From: Russula earlei
Lineage: Eukaryota > Basidiomycota > Agaricomycetes > Russulales > Russulaceae
Direction of reading: 5' to 3'
NCBI GenBank assembly: GCA_025769875.1
Contig: JAGFNK010000194.1
Coordinates: 1-64,000 of the forward strand
Length of the DNA stretch: 64,000 bases
This document shows, piece by piece, positions 21,590 through 33,419 of the stretch. Position numbers and translations under genes: made by a program. The notes beneath the pieces were generated by a model, which searched no databases, was not told the DNA's origin, and worked only from the letters and a program-made list of their open reading frames with translations. How positions within the stretch are numbered: the stretch's first letter is position 1; each line of letters begins with the position of its first letter.

Positions 21590-23480
21590 AGACCGGTCTG
21601 TTGTGGTTGCCCCATGGTCACTGGACCAGTTCAGACCAGTTTATAACTGGTCCAGACCATGCATTTATAATTATAACATTATGTTATTGTGGTGCAGTGT
21701 GCTACATACTACAGATATGAACACATAGTTTATTATCTATGTGCTCTGCAGTATGTGACTATGTTCCTTCCGTTGCTCCTGTATGGGTATGGGATCCATG
21801 TGCGAGGACGATCAAGTGTGTGACATGTCCTTGTCTGAGTCTGAGCCTTGCGGCATGTTGAAGGTGTTGAATGCGGGTGTGGTGTGTCGAAGTAGGGAGG
21901 GGATGAGGTGTGCTCGCGGCATGTCGAATGCATTGTCACGCCTTGTGGTGTAGCCAAGCATCAGCTGTGTTGCTGCTGCTGCTGCTGTCTATGCAGAGGC
22001 GATGGCAGCAAGAGCAAGGGCGGTGGTGAGAGAGGGTGGCAGCGCCGGAGGGTGAGGGTCGTGGGAAACAGAGGCGACGGAGAAGAAGGTAAGGGCAGTG
22101 GCGAGATGGTGGGGTTGTCTCCACAACAGGTGGTGGTGGGACGTGTTGATGATAGTGCGTGAGTGAGTGACGAGACAAGAGGTGGTGGACGGTGATGGTT
22201 TGCCTTGTGAACGCTTGCCGTAGTCATTGAGCTAGAGAGTGTGTGATCAGTGTCCAAAACCAAGATGTGAATGGGTCTCTGGTAATCATATTGTGGCTGT
22301 GGCGACAAGGTCTTTGCCACTGCAGGAGGTGGCAGCACACGTGGATGAGGGTGTACGTGTGGGCAGGGATGCGATGGAAGGGGAGGTGTGGTGTGGTGCG
22401 GTGCTTGCATCAGCGGCTTCTCCTGTGACGACGGTGTGGTGGCAGGGTCTGACATTCTTTCTGCAGGGTGGCATTGTGACATCTGCTCTTCTGAGGCAGC
22501 GGTGTGCTCTTCGTTTTCTGGTTAATTGTGTGTTCTTTCTCGGTGGTGCAAGGCGGCGTAACAGCTAGCAACGGAAGTGAGAGGGCGGTGTGGTCAGGAA
22601 GCAGAGCGGTGGCTGGGACTAAACCCAGAATGGCAGTGGACGAGGCTGAGGGCATGGTGGCAATGACCGATTGAGCTGGGCTTGAGGTGGCGGGCGGTGC
22701 TAAGATGTTGGTGGGCGAGGCTGAGGCTACAGGTGTGGCAGTGCACGAGACAAGGACTGGGGCGGCGATGGGAGACATAGAGGTGGTTGGCAATGCTGAG
22801 GCTGAGACTGGGAGCGTGGAGGCTCTGGCTGATGTGGGCAGAGAGGAGACAAGTGAGGGCATGGTGGCGGACAAGACTGGGGTGGTGATGGGAGACGATG
22901 CTCAGCCGGATTACATACCTTACAGCATCCTTCACGGGTTGCAAGAAAATGAGAATATTCAATTGAGTAGGAGGGAGGGGCTCTAATTCAGATATTGAGC
23001 TGTGAAGAGTAGAGTTGGGGCGGGTGTTGATACAGTTGACGATGATGATGCTGGAGTATGCAAGTAGGTGCTCAAGGGTGTCCATATAATTGAGGGTTGG
23101 ATAGAGGTATAGGGGCCCAAGTGCACGAGCCACAGGGCATACAGTGGGTAAGCACAACTGACATACTGAGTGGTGGTGTAAAGATAAAAATAAAAAGTAG
23201 CCACGGAAACGAAAATGAAATACTGCACATGCAAATCCATTCCAGCTGAGCCAGGAATGTGGTTTGCTTTGGGTAATGAGGTGGAGGCCTGTCCAGGGAG
23301 GTGGTCATGTGTTGGCCATGGAGAGAGGTTTAGTGAGAGGGGAGCAGAGGATGAGAAGCGTGTGTGAACTGAACGAAACAAACGCACCGCGGATACCGCT
23401 GACACAGCTACAGTTCGGTTGCCATCGGTCCGGTCTGGTTCGAGCCGCGGTCCATTTTTGGTCCATGGACCGGACTTTTA
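21590..23480. repeat. GC-rich repeat region related to the interior of the 48.7-51.2 kb element
   Basis: The left end is rich in CTGGTCC/GGACCAG motifs (about 21600-21660) and the right end in GGTCCGGTC/GGACCGG (about 23420-23480). The middle (22000-22900) is GGTGGC/GGCTGAG-type repetitive DNA whose minus strand reads as Ala/Ser/Thr/Pro-rich peptides, similar in sequence to 49750-50550. No enzyme domain is visible. It is best viewed as a non-autonomous element or repeat remnant, not a gene. Confidence 0.45.
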
Positions 23481-24232
23481 AACACTATTTGGGATGAAAT
23501 TTTGTGTACGTACCGAAATACGGCCCACATTTGTCACATGACCACATCTTTGTAAGCTACTATATAATATATGATATATGGAAATGTCATAGGTGGGGTA
23601 GAGGTGTCAGAGCTCCACCTCGCACTAGTTCTGTCTCAACAATCCACATTCAGCATTCCATGCCAGTATCGTGTGCGGCCGATAACTACCTGATCACGGG
23701 TAGTACGTACCACCGAGGTGATTACGGGCGGACGAAACGACGGATCCTCCAAACCAAATACAATATTGAAGCACTCATGTGGTTGACATGAACATGTGAG
23801 GACTCAGGCTGGCTCGCCCAGCGGACATGTACAGCAGCGTACCGACATACAGTGCGATGGCCCAGCCATAACGAGTCCAGTTCTCACTGTGCTTATTATA
23901 ATCTCTGAATCCTCGGCCCCTTCGGCAAATGACCAAGGCCATAGTGGTGCGATTTCAGTCATTTCTCTTGGATTCTCCAAGGCGTGGAGCTGATACCAAC
24001 GGAAAGCATATACTGGATTGTCAATGTTCTTCGGGTTTAGTTGCCACACTTAATCTACTATTTTCATTCAACTTTCGTTGGAAGAGGCGAGCATTTTGCC
24101 ATGGGACACCTTTGCTTGCTCGCTTGACGCCGACCTATTCGAACCTCGGTGTACCCTTCGTCCGTCAACGCGCAGTCACCATCACCTCATTCGATTGTGT
24201 TGAATCGCGCAGTGATGAGGTAGATTAGATCG
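23481..24232. other. No confident gene
   Basis: A minus-strand frame near 23780-23900 could encode a transmembrane segment (WAIALYVGTLLYMSAG), and another minus frame covers 23804-24049. They are in different frames and I could not join them by convincing introns. Confidence 0.3.
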
Positions 24233-24450
24233 TAATAGATCTAATAAAAATGATATTCAGTTTCTGTGAGACGAAACTATTGTGTCATATTTACCTAATA
24301 AAAATGATACTACAATGCGTAATCAGCTACTGATAAGATCGTGAGATAGTAAGTACTTACTTCAGTTTCTGTGAGACGAAACTGAAGTATCTACTGTATG
24401 TACGACGCTCTTAAGTATCTGAGAGCATCCCTAATTATTTTGTCTAGTAA
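24233..24450. repeat. AT-rich fragment with fold-back motifs
   Basis: It contains the near-palindrome ACTTCAGTTT...AAACTGAAGT around 24360-24390, and the 26-bp near-palindrome GACGCTCTT...GAGAGCATC around 24403-24430. A diverged copy of the same order of motifs lies at 43945-44147, and part of it near 26890-26960. It is probably the end of a DNA transposon or MITE. Confidence 0.5.
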
Positions 24451-24975
24451 CTATCAAATTGTTTTCACGATCGCTATGTGCTAGCTACCGATTGTCTTAG
24501 ATCACCCTATCAATTTTGTTATCGTACGCGTTTCAGCAACTGATCTGAAACGCTTATGTGGTCCGGGCCTGTGGGCCGCCCGGGCAGTTTGGGCCGACGC
24601 GTCAAACGCTTCGGCTACTCTTTATCTCAACAGATTGCCTCCCTGTAGTTTTGTGCTAGCCGATTTCATCCTGCGGGTCCGTCAATATTGGTTTGTGGCA
24701 TAGTCCGCGTGCACTAAGCCTGAGTTAGGGTTACTGTGATCCCACATACGATCGTTTCCATGGTTGACGCAATGATGGGCTAAATGTGCAACTCGGCGAG
24801 TTCGGAGGGGGTGTGAGCTAGGCAATGGCCAACCTGTCAACCTTCTCTCTCGTCCACAAACTTGGTGTGTCATTCAGAATAACATGATGAGCATACATTT
24901 CCTTTTTCTCTAGAGTGTCGTAACTGACGGTATGTCCCACCGGACCAATTACTGTAAAAACTCGGGCGGCCACCT

Positions 24976-25482
24976 CTAAACTTTACCTGGCTGGCGTCCA
25001 CCCTGTGTACGACCACTGCCACCTTTTGTATGCTTAGGGTTATTGTACCCTACAGGCCCCGAGGGTTTACCACCTCCACGGGGCGTGGGTAAATTGTTCT
25101 CTTTTGTATACCCATGCACCGGGTTCTTGTACTCGACTGGACGAATTCCTTGTGTATTTACACCGAAAGCGGGGTTGTTGGAGGGAGGGACCAGCTTCGG
25201 GCCCGATGCGGGTTTGTTGGGGGGAGGGGTCTGGTCCGATCCGTGTACTAGTAAGTTGGAGGCTTTTGTAATAACACCAGCGAGGAGGCGAGAGCCTGTG
25301 AGTTTATTCGAATTTGGGTCTGCTGTACTGGGTTGATCGCCTCTACAACGTAAAATATACTAAGGGGTGTAATAATAGAGCTTAAAGAGGTGGGCGCACC
25401 TAGCAGAGATTGAAGCAAGCGAGAAGGAAGGAGCAACGCCGAGGGCGAGGCAGATAAAGGTAAGGGCAGCGGAAGGGCGCAT
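24976..25482 (-). CDS. Small secreted protein, Pro/Gly/Asn-rich, two exons
   Basis: Exon 1 (25482-25400) and exon 2 (25342-24976), joined over a 57-bp intron (GTGCGC...TTGTAG), give 149 codons in frame. The first 27 residues are a typical signal peptide: MRPSAALTF, then a Leu/Ala-rich core, then a polar SLASISA cleavage region. No further membrane segment follows. The mature part has repeated Pro/Asn/Gly stretches (PPPNKPASGPK, PPSNNPAFG) and ends in a basic Gly-rich tail. No Cys pairs are visible in the mature protein. I do not recognise the family. Secretion is an inference; an effector or wall role is only a possibility. Exon 2 could end earlier at a GTAAAG donor just before the stop. Confidence 0.62.
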
Positions 25483-26012
25483 TGTTGTTATCAGCGGGAT
25501 CTTCGACTGAAAATGAAAGTCGCGGAGGCTGTCGAGGGGAGAAAATGCTGTTGGTAACCAGTACCAAGTGTGGAACGAATAGGAGCGCTGCTGGAGGGCA
25601 TTGGGACTGCAGGCATCGGCTCTTATACTCGCTGATGAGCCCCTTCTTGTAGACGGTAGACGGCGAATCTCCGACGACTCAGAGGATCGGAAACATTACA
25701 GGCAGAGGCAGACATCCGCTTGATCACATCATGATGACGCACATTGATGGCACAGATACATTGATGTTTCCACCACTAGGACGCTTGAAAACGGCGGTGA
25801 GCGCATGAGGAGCACTTCCGAGGGGCTGGGCACGCCGGAGATGGCATCTTCAAACTGGATGGGAATATCAGTTCTCGTTAATATGTTATGTGACGCGCAT
25901 ACATCGGATCACTATGGCTGACCAGGGAATCACGCATGTGTATTCATCATTGTCCTTTGTCTTTGTCGTGAGCCCAGCCACTTGCAAACCGAGCCCGGAA
26001 AAGCCGAGCCCA
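25483..26012. other. Upstream region of the secreted-protein gene, no other gene seen
   Basis: It contains the presumed promoter of the minus-strand gene ending at 24976. No coding frame of note. Confidence 0.4.
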
Positions 26013-26591
26013 CATCAGTAAAGATGGATTTTAGTTTCCATCGGTTTCTCACCTCAGGAAACCGAAAAAAACCAGCGGAAACCGGGAAACTGGGAGACTG
26101 GAAACCCATGTCTGGTTTCCTGGAAACAACCTGAGAGTATCTTTCATGGAAACCTAAGAAACTAACAGAAACCTGTCGAAAGTATGGAAACTGGTAGAAC
26201 TATAGTATAGTAGGAAAAAAATCACTGAGAATGGTCAGAAATAGGGTATATGTTGTTTCTACTTGTAATTGGAAGTCAATTCGAGCTGGTATGGATCTAA
26301 GCCTTGAGGGGACTCTCAGGTATATACAGATCAGCATGGAATGCAGATATCATCAAGGCATCAGCACGATGAAGGGATTCATCGTCACCATCGTTGTCTG
26401 CACATTCCAGTGCAAGGTGCCAGCGTCGCTCACTCAGATGGTCGATGTGACCATAGAAAACTTGAATTGTTTTCCAGTGTGCTTCATGATGTCTACCAGG
26501 TTTCCCAGTTTCCGGGTTTTCAGTTTCCGGAAACTGGGAAACCAGCAGAAACCAATGAAAACCTGGGAATTTTTTTTGTGGTTTGCTGATG
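26013..26591. repeat. GAAACC-rich MITE-like repeat, copy 2
   Basis: About 579 bp with the same inverted ends (CATCAGTAAA left, TTTGCTGATG right) and the same GGAAACC clusters near each end (26040-26200 and 26500-26570) as 8306-8900. An AGCCCACA octamer occurs on both sides (26006-26013 and about 26600-26607). This could be an 8-bp target duplication if the right end extends a few bases beyond CTGATG, but the boundary is uncertain. Confidence 0.6.
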
Positions 26592-27453
26592 CAAGCTCAA
26601 GCCCACACCACGACTCATGGCTTGGCTTCATTCCTCTGAGGCCATGGGCCCTCAGACTGTATAGTTATAACATTTACTGTAATAAACATCTGTTGAGACT
26701 TAGCCGAGTTGCGTGCTCGCATCGGCTCAACTGTCTGGGGGATAATTGAAGGGTGGTGGCCCAGGATAAGCAATAACCGATCGTCTCACATGTTACTGTA
26801 CGTCTAAGTTCCCACTGATAAGGGGTTTGAGGAATTAGTATACTCTGATCCCCTGCAGTCGAGAGATGCTACCTACAAGTGCTACAATTATGGGACACTC
26901 TTGGGTACTTGAGAGCGTCGTAGAAACTTCACAAAGCCGAAGTGAGTACTTTTTGTATTATCGTCCGATTAGACAACTAACGCATCTGGAAAGGTTATTA
27001 TAGTTTTGTGTAAAGAAAACACATGATCTGTTCCGCGTTTCCCGGTCCGGCTACACTCGAATATCTACCAGCTCGGTACGCAGCCACACAGGCACCTGTA
27101 GCGAGCCGGGTCAGGGCAGACTGAGGGCAGATGGAACAGGGGGATAGCCTACTACATGCGCGATGAGTTTTGTACGTCCTTTCTTGAGACGCACAAAATG
27201 ATATAAAGACAAGACACAACTGAGCTCTATTCGAGTTGCTGCTGAGGATTTTATATACATCTACTAAGGACAAAGAAAGAGAACCACTGAAAGGCAAACG
27301 ACATAGTGGAAGGGAGCTAGAGACGATGAAAGAGAAATTGAGACCGCAAGGATCGAAACGCAAGGACACGAGGCACCAATCGAGGGGTGGGGAGCGATAG
27401 GGACAGCCCTTTCACTTGAGAACGGGTGATGTGGTGACATTATATACACAACG
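26592..27453. other. No gene seen; hairpin fragment inside
   Basis: It includes CACTCTTGGGTACTTGAGAG near 26899, a 26-bp near-palindrome shared with 24403-24430. It is followed by AAGTGAGTACT, also shared in inverted form with 44085-44100. Otherwise there are only short frames without domain signal. Confidence 0.4.
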
Positions 27454-27845
27454 GGCAGGAAGGGATAAGTCGACTCTGCTTATAGTCAACTCAGTGGATA
27501 ATAAAAGTAAAATATTTCAAGTGCTGAGTAGGCTCTGTTGCGGCCACAAATTATATTACATAAGTAATGACCTTAGTTGAGCACAAAAAATGTGACAAAA
27601 AAGGTTAAATATGGAGAGTCTACTCATTCCGGCACAACTTTTACCCTAGCCTGGGTAAAAGTTGTGCCGGAATGAGTAGACTCTCCATATTTAACCTTTT
27701 TTGTCACATTTTTTGTGCTCAACTAAGGTCATTACTTATGTAATATAATTTGTGGCCGCAACAGAGCCTACTCAGCACTTGAAATATTTTACTTTTATTA
27801 TCCACTGAGTTGACTATAAGCAGAGTCGACTTATCCCTTCCTGCC
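27454..27845. repeat. Palindrome: 193-bp arms, 6-nt spacer
   Basis: 27454-27646 and 27653-27845 read as exact reverse complements by eye, separated only by TAGCCT. The arms are AT-rich, non-coding and not seen elsewhere in the window. Such a structure can arise from a fold-back transposon, a break-induced inverted duplication, or a sequencing or assembly hairpin artefact. Confidence 0.9.
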
Positions 27846-29399
27846 TGTCGTGATAGTAGGGCGAGACGAGATGCATGTGAATGAGTGGTTGCGCACTCCA
27901 GGCCCTGGCTAGCCCACTGGCTCACCTTACACCCCAGGGGGGAGGTTGAAATTTGTCCGTCCTTGGTCAAACACCAACAAAAATTTTGTATTTCGTGGTT
28001 CTCCATAGTGCAGAATGAAGTGGTAGTGGTGGCTGACGAGCTGGACTCCTGTGAGCTAGTGATGATGAGAATCCACGGTGAGGTTGGGGTTGTCAGTGCG
28101 TTGCGGTGTGTGTTGCGAAGAGGTGGCAGGGGGCGTGTGAGCGTTGACAGGTCTGCGATGGTGCGCATCGTGGTGTTGGTGGGTGTCATTGACGTGCTGC
28201 TGCTGTTACCATACTGCTGCTGTGGTGGCGGCCTCATTGAGTTGAGTGCTCGTGATACAGTGAGCTACCACGGGAAGAAGAATAACAAAGGCAAAGGCCA
28301 GATGTGGTAAATTTTTGAATGATCGTGACGCATGTAGTAGCCACTTGTCTTTTCCTCTCACGCGTCGAAGCTTCCCTCATGCTTCTTGTTCTTTCTCCTG
28401 TTTTACTTCAGGTTCCTGATACTACGATCTCTCGAATGTACGACTAGGTTCTGATCTGTTAGCCAGGTATATAAGACATACAAAGGCCTCACTAGGAGGT
28501 CAAGTCGAATCTCCTGTCTAAACTACTTGACAATCGATTCTATTTTCCTCTTGCAACTGCCTGACTAACAGTTACATTCTTCCATCCCTACTCAATGAGT
28601 CTATTGTTCGTCACCTTAGTCATTTGGTGGTGACAGCTCGGCTGGGGAAAAGCAGTAGGGTGCCAGTGGAAAATGTCAGTGGCGGAGAGTGATGCTTGCA
28701 TATTCATCTTCTGGCCGTGGTGTCGAGGGTCGTCTCAATCTGACATGCAAGTGAACCAGGGACGAGCTGAGGCGTGACGTGTAGTTTGCTGCTGCGTCAA
28801 CAGTAGGTCCTGGGGTGTTTGCTAACCCCTCGTGATGGCGACAGCTTATTCTCAAAGGCAGAATTATGCTCTTTGCTTTCCATGTTATCTGGGTGTTCGT
28901 CTGGGTAGGGTTTGTACGGTTCTTTGGAATGACATTGGGATTCTCCTGAGGCATCGGTGTCGGGTGCTCTGTTGTGATTGCCCACATATGACTGCATGCG
29001 TGATTGAGATAAGATTGCAGGTGACTAATGCTGTTTGTGTCTGTGCAAAGGCAATTGAGAGATCTCTTTGATTGATAGATTTATGATGTGATACTACTTA
29101 GTGATTCAGAAAGTTTACATCTTGTCTTGTAAGATAGTGCAGCTGATGATCAGCCATGATTTACCTTTGATTGCTCAAGTTACCTATGATTGCAGGCTTG
29201 CATAGCCTGCAGACTTATTTACTTAGTAGTTTACTTAGTTCATCTTTCCCCTCAGTGATTGCTTTTGCGATACTGAGTGCCTTGCTTAATCTTATCTAGC
29301 AATTCCCACATGCATATGCTGCATGTGCATTTGGACACTGCCTGCCTACACACTGCACACTCAACAAATATATTACTGTGGTCTATTAATTAACAGGTT
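27846..29399. other. Mixed repeat region with Copia 5' LTR end
   Basis: At 28457-28570 an LTR-like stretch begins TGTTAGCC, has a TATATAAG box, and ends CTAACA. The sequence before 29396 ends ATTAACA and is followed directly by GGTT and the gag ATG at 29400, as in Copia elements where the LTR abuts the primer site. The start of that LTR could not be fixed. A minus frame at 28676-28987 has no recognised domain. Confidence 0.45.
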
Positions 29400-29810
29400 A
29401 TGGGCCCTGGTCCTCAAACCACTTCAACATCCTCTACCCCCACTGAAACAATATTGCCAGTGTCATTGCCAGTGCCTGGAATGTTTGATCAACTCCTAGC
29501 AGTCATACCCCACCTTGAAATAAATGGTTCCAACTGGGCCATGTTCTCCATGAGATTTAAGCAGGCCATGGAAGCCACTGACAGATGGGGGTATTATGAA
29601 GGAACAAACAATTGACCCACCCTGGCTGATCCACAGAACCTGACCACTGATGAAGATCTAGCCAGAGATACCTGGGATCAGAACAATCACATTGCCTGGT
29701 TCCTGCTTTGCCAATGCTTGCTAGACACAGTTGCAGTACATGTGACACACCTCACCACAGCTGAGGAGTGTTGGGAGCAGGTGTTACAACACTTTCCCTC
29801 TACATTTACT
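29400..29810 (+). pseudogene. Copia gag N-terminal fragment
   Basis: The frame opens with ATG at 29400. It carries the Copia-type gag signature LEINGSNWAMFSMRFKQAM followed by RWGYYEG, and later (after a stop near 29613) DTWDQNNHIAWFLL and TTAEECWEQVLQHF. This is the UBN2/Retrotran_gag_2-like domain. The frame ends where an LTR-like sequence takes over at about 29782-29810, so only the first part of gag remains. Confidence 0.75.
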
Positions 29811-31100
29811 TCTTACCTTTTACTATGGACTGCTTGCTTTCGTACGTCCCTTTACTTACTGGTCTCATGATCTCTTATGCCTTGTGATCCTTTCTCTGCT
29901 ACATCATGTGATCCATACATGTCCAGGTAACACTGGATTGCTGTTACTTTCCCTTTGTTTGGTTCTCTTTCCTTTTATATTTGCTTCTTAGTTTCGACTG
30001 TGCAAAGCTGCACACCTACTGTGCAGCACAGTCATTTGGTTCTGACTCATTCATGGCCTCATTTCTATGACTCCTACTTATCATGACTCCTACTATACTA
30101 GTAGCACAGTCAAAGTGCAGCTATTGCTGTGCTTCTCCTGTATATATAAGCTCAGTACTTTGTGCCCAAAGCCCTAAGCTTGGTCTCTTGTAGAATCCAA
30201 CCTACTCTTGTCCAACATATTTACCTGCAACCCACTCCACTCCTAATCCTCAAACCACATCCACCTCTCCATTTCATCAACTCATACACACACACACACC
30301 ATCTACCATCTACTCTCCCTATCCCTTCCTCCCCTAATCGTCTCTCTTCACTCTACTGAGAAGAGCTCTCCTTGTCACAAGGACTGGTACATTGAATTGG
30401 ACCAGCAACTGGACAAGCCTACCCAGACATATCTTGCGTTTCACACATGTTTCTATGACTCATCTGCCTTGCACATACCAGTAGTTTCCTGCATGTTCCC
30501 ATTCAATTGCCTCACCATTGCCTCATGAGTACTATTTGATATAGTGTTCTATATGTATATAAGCCTGCCATTTGATGAGAACAAGCCTTAAGCTTGTTCT
30601 CCTGCCTGTGAAATATCACTGGTTCAGCTTCAGGACTTGTAGGCTTGCAAGACATCAAGCATTTTGTCTGAAAACTCTTCCCACTCATAAGTCTGTCATC
30701 TTAACACAAAGACTTATTCGCATCTCCCCTCTTCCGCAGAATATGACTACAGGGGTAGTTGCATCTCCAAGAACCCCGATCCTCATGAGAACTTCATGTT
30801 CTTGCTTGACTCAGTGTACACGTCTCATGCGTGAATGGATTTGTCAGCAACACCACCCCCAGTCAGTGACACTCCTCCTCAAAGACCTACCTTCCTCTCC
30901 TCTCTGTGTGTTCAAGGTCTACAACAGACTTGAATGCATATAGCTAGTGGAACAGGCCCTAGTCTATCTCATTACAAACTTACTCTAGCTTCTCAATGGA
31001 CCAAGTCATACTAGGAAGGGTCTATTGGCCATAACCTGCTTAGCATAAAACACTTTGACCACTGCAGGGATCCTTACTCTTTACAATGGGAACCAGCCCA
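29811..31100 (+). repeat. LTR-like sequence interrupted by a solo chromovirus LTR
   Basis: It has a TATATATAAG box near 30143, followed by CCCTAAGCTTGGTCTC, the same promoter-plus-hairpin layout as the chromovirus LTR. It is interrupted at 30373-30871. The segments 30280-30372 and 30877-31066 are present uninterrupted and inverted at 33420-33739, which proves the interruption and shows a second, opposite copy. Homology to that copy ends just after ACTGCAGGGAT. The family is not certain. Confidence 0.55.
30373..30871 (+). repeat. Solo chromovirus LTR
   Basis: 499 bp in sense orientation on the plus strand. It starts TGTCACAAGG and ends CAGTCAGTGACA, with the 5-bp target duplication CTCCT at 30368-30372 and 30872-30876. 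It has the TATATAA box and the AAGCTTGTTCTC hairpin of the Gypsy-1 family. A solo LTR forms by recombination between the two LTRs of a full element. Confidence 0.93.
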
Positions 31101-31189
31101 TTCTTTGAACACACTCCTACTATTAATTTGATTTCAGGCTTGAGAACTTACACAGCTAGTTACTGTGACAGCAGGTCTCCCAAGAGTAC

Positions 31190-31440
31190 CAGTTAAAGAG
31201 TGAATATGCACAGAGCAATCAAGTGAGCTTCACTGGATGCTTGGAATCAAGGTCCAGTGCAACCATGCAGGTGGCACCATCCACCTATCTTAGTGGGCAT
31301 ACATAGATGCCATTCTCTGCTGCTACCACTTCAATGAGCTCAAGCCCTTATCTACACCCATAGATATACAGGTGCACCTCACTACTGAGAAATCCCCTTC
31401 AAGCACAGTGGAATCCACTGCCATGCATGATGTGCACGTT
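31190..31440 (+). pseudogene. Copia reverse transcriptase fragment
   Basis: One frame reads LGIKVQCNHAGGTIHLSQ...YIDAILCCYHF...LKPLSTPIDIQVHL. This matches the C-terminal part of the Copia RVT_2 domain (LSQ..YI..IL..F....P..TP.D). It breaks down after about 31400. It is probably part of the same degraded Copia element as the gag fragment at 29400. Confidence 0.7.
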
Positions 31441-31569
31441 CCAGCCATTGGGGGTGCAGGGGATGGTGCTGCAGAGGTGGAGCACCTCAAGCACAAGAAG
31501 CCACTAGATGAGGCCAATTGCATAGCATGACTTGTTCTTTTGTAGGGATGGCCACATTGACATACCTGA

Positions 31570-32531
31570 TGTCAAGACTCACTGTTGAACTATCCAGTTC
31601 AAGAGCAAGGGATAAGCTCGAAGACGAGTTGATAGACGTCCAAGACCGCGTGGGCAAGGAGTAGAGTCCAGAGTAGTAACAAATACCAGAGAGGCACTGT
31701 TACTGTGAGAGTAGAGCAGTCACGCAGAGAAGAGGCCAGGATAGTCACAAGGGGACGGTCCTTAAAGGAGTATCCCAGGGTTGGAGAGTGCCGTAAACAA
31801 ATGGACAGTCTGAGGACTGTCCGCTACTTTATTGAGCACTTATATACTACAAGAGAACTGCTAAATAGGGAACAAGTCATAACCTTGTTATCAAGCACAA
31901 TAGAGTGATGAGTAAGAAGTCGAAGTGCGCTTACTGAGCATGCTCAGTCATGCTCAGTAAGCTGCTGAGTAAGAAGGCTTCTCCTGATGAGTAAGAGCTT
32001 TCATTGTCCACGTGTTCACTGCTTTAGTGCACGTGTGAGCACCTGATTCATTTTCTGTTAGTTAGTTTGGGGTCGGTCATTTGAGGACTTGTAATTTGGT
32101 TAGGGAGTAGTGTTATCTTATAAGGCCCTTATATAGTTCTATTAGGGTCCTTAGAGTCGACCCTAATACTTCTATTAAGGTCCTTAGTATTGCCTTATAG
32201 TTCGTTCTATAGTTATTAGAGTTGGTCTAATAATGTGTTGTAGGGCCTTTGATACTAGGTTAGTGCCTATTGTAGAGCTCCTAGAGTCATTCCAAAGGGT
32301 CCTTAGGAAGGCCCTAATACTGTCCTTTGTTGCTAGAAGGGTTGCTTTTAAGTGGGGTTTGCTGTATGTCAATTGTGCTGAGAATCGCTCGCGCAACAAT
32401 GCGCACGCAATATTGTGGACACCTCTACTCACCCCTTTTGCTCGTGTGAACAGGGTGACACCATAGAGGCTGGGTTTCCTCCTATAAGGAAGGGTCCTTC
32501 AAGGGCCCTCTCTGGAGAATGGTTCATGACA
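31570..32531 (-). repeat. Solo LTR of the 960-bp family, copy A
   Basis: 962 bp from TGTCAAGACTC to GGTTCATGACA, flanked by CCTGA at 31565-31569 and 32532-32536. The sense direction is minus: there the order is TGTCATGAACC, then TATATAAG, then a GGACAGTC...GACTGTCC hairpin, ending in CTTGACA. No internal retrotransposon sequence accompanies any copy in the window. A roughly 67-codon frame recurs inside each copy but is not convincing as a gene. Confidence 0.94.
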
Positions 32532-33419
32532 CCTGAGTGGTGTACCTGTGAGTGCAATGATGGGGATGTTGACATAGGATGCCTCATGGATCACTTTGTG
32601 GTCCATGCATGGGTCTGTCACAATGATCAGCTGGGGCTCCCTGAATGAGCATGTGAAGTAGTTTGTGAATGAGCCTGGAGTAAAGTGGTAAAGCAGCCCA
32701 TGAAATTGTGCATGTGGGAAAAGACATGTTGCATGCCAGGTGGAGGTGGTGATGAGGTGAGATGTGGTGAGGGGGGAGGCATGGTGGTGATGGGAAACAT
32801 GGGCTGTGGCACACAAGTGGGTGGGCATGGTATGAACACAAACATGTGAAAATGCAGCTTGCAAAGTGGAATGAATCAGAAAGCCATGAAAATGAAAGAA
32901 AGATGAAAAAAAATGCACATGGCTCAAGGCATGAAAATTGTGCTTGCAGGACAAGATGCATTGTATGCCATCAGGGTTTCAAGTCCATGGATTGGCCAGA
33001 TGAGAGAAAAAAAAAAGGTACAGCTTAATGTGTGATTTTTGTGCACATGGGAAGCTCATTTGTGTGTCATCATGGATTCATGTGTCAGAATTTGCCCAGT
33101 GTGCATGGAGGGAGGGAGCATGTGAAAGTAGTGCACTGTGTGATTCCCAAGCCATCAGGAATCCACCTTACAGTGCATGCAACAAGGGTGGTGGTGGAAA
33201 GTGGCAGTAACATGAGAGAGAGGGCAGTGGCAGCATGGTCAAGTAGTGGCAATGATGATGCAAGGTGCCTGGATTCAACTGGTCTGAACTGGGTCAATTG
33301 ACTGCATGTAACTGGTCACATGTGGTCCAGTCCAGTTTTTTGTAGATTTGGCAAACCAGTAGCCAGTCATGGTCTCAGTCACACCAAAAACATGGGAAAA
33401 ACTGGACTTAACCAGACCT
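32532..33419. other. Repeat-derived region without gene
   Basis: Continuation of the sequence split by LTR copy A. It is purine-rich (ATGAAAATGAAAG, GGTGGTGATG) and carries CTGGTC/GGTCCAGTCC motifs near 33270-33350 like those at 21600. No protein domain was recognised. Confidence 0.4.

Noticed and set aside
23780..24050. Possible membrane-protein exons on the minus strand
   Set aside because: One hydrophobic stretch is suggestive, but no consistent set of splice sites links it to neighbouring frames.
29782..29810. An LTR start at TGTTAC with a GCAGG duplication
   Set aside because: TGTTAC falls within the Copia gag codons, and the GCAGG at the far end is part of the repeat itself, being present in both inverted copies. 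The match is therefore probably chance.
31705..31908. A 67-codon ORF repeated in every copy of the 960-bp LTR
   Set aside because: It lies antisense to the LTR promoter, overlaps the TATA/hairpin region and has no domain. It recurs only because the LTR does.
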